Positions 7,411-9,606 of a stretch of 9,606 bases of DNA are shown piece by piece. The notes beneath the pieces were generated by a model. That model was not told where the DNA came from. It did no database searches and saw only the letters and a program-made list of their open reading frames with translations. Origin of the DNA: MGNI01 sp964353875 (GTDB lineage Bacteria; Chloroflexota; Anaerolineae; Anaerolineales; E44-bin32); the NCBI GenBank assembly GCA_964353875.1, contig CAYGXU010000118.1:1-9606 (forward strand), read 5' to 3'. The position numbers were made by a program, and so were the translations under genes. How positions within the stretch are numbered: position 1 is the stretch's first letter; every line of letters starts with the position of its first letter.

Positions 7411-7460
7411 GTCGTTCACCCCCTATCCTCAGCCATTCACCCCACTAATGAGCCGTTCAC
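7411..7460 (+). promoter_or_regulatory. Triple LytTR-box-like direct repeats
   Basis: Three 9-bp direct repeats occur: GTCGTTCAC (7411-7419), GCCATTCAC (7432-7440) and GCCGTTCAC (7452-7460). Start-to-start distances are 21 and 20 bp, about two helical turns. Known LytTR proteins such as AgrA bind pairs of 9-bp repeats with about 12-bp spacers and a GTT core. Here the last repeat ends 7 bp before the predicted -35 of the exporter operon, where an activator would sit. A LytTR protein is encoded just upstream. Binding is inferred. Confidence 0.6.
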
Positions 7461-7467
7461 CGGTTTT

Positions 7468-7496
7468 TTGTTGCAGCGCGCTTTCCTTTTTATTAT
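7468..7496 (+). promoter_or_regulatory. Putative promoter of the exporter operon
   Basis: TTGTTG (-35, 7468-7473), a 17-bp spacer and TATTAT (-10, 7491-7496). The start would fall near 7503, about 54 nt before the first gene. The -35 is imperfect, as is common in activator-dependent promoters, and the LytTR-like repeats abut it. Confidence 0.5.
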
Positions 7497-7556
7497 GCTG
7501 TAGCCAGAAATGCTGAGAAGCGGTTGTTGTACAGAAGAGAGAAAGGAAAACGAGCA

Positions 7557-7715
7557 ATGTTCGAAAAGCAAGAATTCCGATGGAACAAGAGAATCAATTA
7601 CAGAGCCCTTGGCCTACTCCTCGGTCTGCTCCTGGGCATGGCCTTGGACAGCCCACCAGTCGGCCTCGTTCTTGGCCTTAGTTTCGGGGTTGCACTTGAT
7701 AAACGGTACGCATAA
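7557..7715 (+). CDS. Small glycine-rich membrane protein (52 aa)
   Basis: ATG 7557 is preceded by AAAGGAA (7542-7548), a usable ribosome site, and is preferred over ATG 7524. The N-terminal 17 residues are polar and basic (FEKQEFRWNKRINYR). Two short hydrophobic segments follow, about 18-30 (LGLLLGLLLGMAL) and 35-47 (VGLVLGLSFGVAL), joined by DSPP and ending DKRYA. Regular G-x3-G spacing gives a glycine-zipper hairpin likely to pack in the membrane. I know of small proteins of this style encoded next to ABC exporters, but not a defined function. It is first in the operon, 55 bp before the ATPase start. It could modulate the permease, act as an accessory subunit, or be a separate small membrane protein. 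Confidence 0.7.
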   Translation: MFEKQEFRWNKRINYRALGLLLGLLLGMALDSPPVGLVLGLSFGVALDKRYA

Positions 7716-7770
7716 ATTGTGTTCGGACGCGAATGCCGTGCTCGATGAGAAAGTTGGAAGGAGTTCAAAG

Positions 7771-8517
7771 GTGAAAGCAATTGAAGTTCAAAATCTGACA
7801 CGAGACTATGACGGTTTGCGGGCGGTGGATGGGATCAGCTTTGATGTGGAACAGGGAGAGGTGTTTGGCTTCTTGGGCCCCAATGGCGCCGGGAAGACGA
7901 CCGCCATCCGCATGCTGACGGGGCAGTTGTTGCCCACGGCCGGGATGGCCAGAGTCGCCGGTTACGATATCGTCGCCGAGCGCCAGCAACTCAAGCCCAG
8001 GATCGGCGTGGTGTTCGAAAGCCAGAATCTCTACGAGCGCATGTCCGGGCGCGAAAACCTGATCTTTTTTGCCCGTCTGTACCGCGTGCATCGATCCCGC
8101 GTGGAGGAAGTGCTGGCTCAAGTTGGGTTGAGCGAGCGCGCCGGCGACAAGGTCCAGAAGTACTCGAATGGGATGCGTCAGCGGCTGCTGATCGCCCGGG
8201 CGTTGCTCCACAAGCCCGAGGTCCTTTTCCTAGACGAACCGACGCGCGGCCTGGACGCGCACATTGCACGCGACATCCGCGGTATCGTTGCCAATCTGGC
8301 AAAAGGCGGCATGACAGTTTTTCTGACCACCCACTACATGGAAGAGGCTGACCAGCTTAGCCAGCGGGTTGCATTCCTGGAGCAGGGGCGCATCGTTGCG
8401 TTGGATACCCCGGCAAGCCTGAAAGTGAAATACGGCAAAGATGATAAAACGACCCTGGAAGATATCTTCATTCAACTGACCGGAAGAGATCTGAGACGCG
8501 GAAGTGAGGAACTATGA
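7771..8517 (+). CDS. ABC transporter ATP-binding protein (exporter, ABC-2 type)
   Basis: A 248-residue cytoplasmic ATPase. I chose GTG 7771 because GGAAGGAG (7756-7763) lies 7 nt upstream and the ABC domain begins at once (KAIEVQNLTRDY); the same frame stays open back to 7510 without homology. Walker A GPNGAGKT (36-43), signature YSNGMRQRL (131-139), Walker B VLFLDEP (151-157), D-loop GLD (160-162) and switch His188 (TTHYMEEA) are all intact. The Q-loop reads VFESQNLY (81-88), with Glu83 where Gln is usual; similar Glu/Asp variants occur in the NatA/YhaQ-like group. It energises the permease at 8514, whose ATG overlaps this stop (ATGA), so translation is probably coupled. The substrate is unknown; drugs, ions, lipids or peptides are all exported by relatives. 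Confidence 0.9.
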   Translation: MKAIEVQNLTRDYDGLRAVDGISFDVEQGEVFGFLGPNGAGKTTAIRMLTGQLLPTAGMARVAGYDIVAERQQLKPRIGVVFESQNLYERMSGRENLIFFARLYRVHRSRVEEVLAQVGLSERAGDKVQKYSNGMRQRLLIARALLHKPEVLFLDEPTRGLDAHIARDIRGIVANLAKGGMTVFLTTHYMEEADQLSQRVAFLEQGRIVALDTPASLKVKYGKDDKTTLEDIFIQLTGRDLRRGSEEL

Positions 8518-9593
8518 AAACCCTAATGGATACCCTGTATATGGCTTGGATCATTGGCACAAAAGACATCGTAGATGCCTTGAAAAATAAGAGCAGCTTG
8601 TCCAATATCATGATCATGATTGGGATGGTGGTGTTTATATACTGGATGAGCGAAGTACGACCTTTCGATAAGTATGTGGACGTTGTCGTGTACGATGAAG
8701 GCGATGCTGGCCTGGCCATCGAATCATTTACGCTCTCGGATGGAGTTGAATATTCATTCCGCGAGGCGTCTTCACTCCAAGAGATGCAGCAGAAGATGCC
8801 TTACCAAAACCTTGGGCTTGTGCTGCCAGCAGATCTGGATCAGACTCTGACCTCTGGGGGAACTCCTACGCTGAATGGTACCATCTTCTGGGTTGATCGG
8901 AAGAGAGTGTCCGAGCTTGAAGCGAAATATAGCAAGGCTTTTGGTGAAATCATCGGTCGACCGGTGCAAGTCATCATCGGGAAAAATATCGTCATGCCAG
9001 ACGCGGATGCAGCCGGCATGCAGGCCAATGTTGCCCATCAGATGATTTATTTCGTCTTTATGACAGCATTGTTCTTGATCCCTCAATTGATGCAGGAGGA
9101 AAAACGGACCAAGACAATGGATGCGCTGCTGACCTCGCCGGCCAATCCCGGGCAGGTTGTCTTCGGAAAGGCTTTGGCAGGTTTCTTCTATATCCTGGTT
9201 ATTGGCGGAATGGCGATGGTCCTGTTCTCGCTGTATATCGTTAATTATCCTCTCGCTGTGGTAGCTTTCCTTGGTTATGCCCTGTTGGCCATCGGGCTGG
9301 GGCTGGCAGTAGGAAGTTTCGCCCGATCTCCAATTCAATCGGGGCTATGGACGGTGGTGCTAATGCTCTTTGTAGTGATTCCGCCAATCTTTTATATGGA
9401 ATCAAACTTGAAAGCTGGCATTCGGATGGTTATAACTTGGTTCCCAACTTCGGCATTAGCAGGCCTTTTCCGCTTCGCATGCTCCACAGGTGTTACACCA
9501 GCGCAGTTCCTACCGAATCTGGCAGTTGCCATTGCGAGCATCGGGGTTGTCTTTGGCCTGGTTGTCTGGAAAGTGAGGCGGTCTGACCGCTAG
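8514..9593 (+). CDS. ABC-2 type permease (YhaP/NatB-like)
   Basis: A 359-residue integral membrane protein that forms the channel for the ATPase encoded just upstream. One membrane helix (about 29-45) is followed by a large extracytoplasmic domain (about 46-172). Further hydrophobic segments lie at about 175-192, 218-242, 246-268, 277-295, 303-320 and 333-353. Between the second and third, QEEKRTKTMDALLTSPANPG (194-213) is the conserved cytoplasmic coupling region of ABC-2 permeases, followed by FGKALAGF. GTGAGGA (8504-8510) lies just before ATG 8514 as ribosome site. Two subunits would pair with two ATPases. The gene ends at TAG 9591-9593, 13 bp before the window edge. Confidence 0.88.
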   Translation: MKTLMDTLYMAWIIGTKDIVDALKNKSSLSNIMIMIGMVVFIYWMSEVRPFDKYVDVVVYDEGDAGLAIESFTLSDGVEYSFREASSLQEMQQKMPYQNLGLVLPADLDQTLTSGGTPTLNGTIFWVDRKRVSELEAKYSKAFGEIIGRPVQVIIGKNIVMPDADAAGMQANVAHQMIYFVFMTALFLIPQLMQEEKRTKTMDALLTSPANPGQVVFGKALAGFFYILVIGGMAMVLFSLYIVNYPLAVVAFLGYALLAIGLGLAVGSFARSPIQSGLWTVVLMLFVVIPPIFYMESNLKAGIRMVITWFPTSALAGLFRFACSTGVTPAQFLPNLAVAIASIGVVFGLVVWKVRRSDR

Positions 9594-9606
9594 CTACGGC
9601 TTTTCC

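Noticed and set aside
7510..7770. 87-residue N-terminal extension of the ABC ATPase
   Set aside because: It overlaps the small membrane protein gene in another frame, and GTG 7771 has a strong ribosome site at the domain start.
9578..9590. Terminator from GCGGTC and GACCGC at the end of the permease
   Set aside because: The arms lie within the coding end with a 1-nt loop, and the window ends too soon to see a T-tract.

Overview
The window looks like a chromosomal segment of a Chloroflexota bacterium, probably Anaerolineae-like. The main clue is the Thr/Pro repeat protein at the left edge, whose style is common in that phylum. A TadE-like pilus protein and a queuosine-salvage (Qng1-type) domain also fit. 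This placement is inference, because the window holds no rRNA or other marker gene.

Layout. (1) 1-688, minus: the 5' part of a TadE-like membrane-anchored protein. It runs off the left edge inside a tract of exact 51-bp (17-residue) Thr/Pro repeats. (2) 818-about 1623, minus: a class I SAM-dependent methyltransferase broken by at least one frameshift. (3) 1944-3734, plus: a 596-residue fusion of a PfkB-family kinase with a Qng1-like queuosine 5'-phosphate glycosidase domain that carries four C-terminal cysteines. (4) 3735-4139: a convergent intergenic region with two strong hairpins. (5) 4140-5744, minus: an M48/HtpX-like membrane zinc protease with a long C-terminal extension. (6) 5745-6226: a divergent intergenic region. 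(7) 6227-7219, plus: a degenerate ABC ATPase fused to a LytTR DNA-binding domain. (8) 7220-7556: an intergenic region with a 63-bp inverted-repeat element, three LytTR-box-like direct repeats and a sigma-70-like promoter. (9) 7557-9593, plus: an apparent operon of a 52-residue glycine-rich membrane protein, an ABC ATPase and an ABC-2 permease, the last two overlapping by ATGA.

Two parts could be new biology. First, the kinase-Qng1 fusion would join two steps in one chain: phosphorylation of queuosine, then release of queuine from queuosine 5'-monophosphate. Second, the right half reads as a self-contained regulated exporter. The regulator appears to be a paralogue of the exporter's own ATPase that has lost its nucleotide-binding residues and gained a LytTR domain. 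Three 9-bp repeats with about 20-21 bp period, the spacing of LytTR sites, lie just upstream of the predicted exporter promoter. What the exporter moves cannot be read from the sequence.
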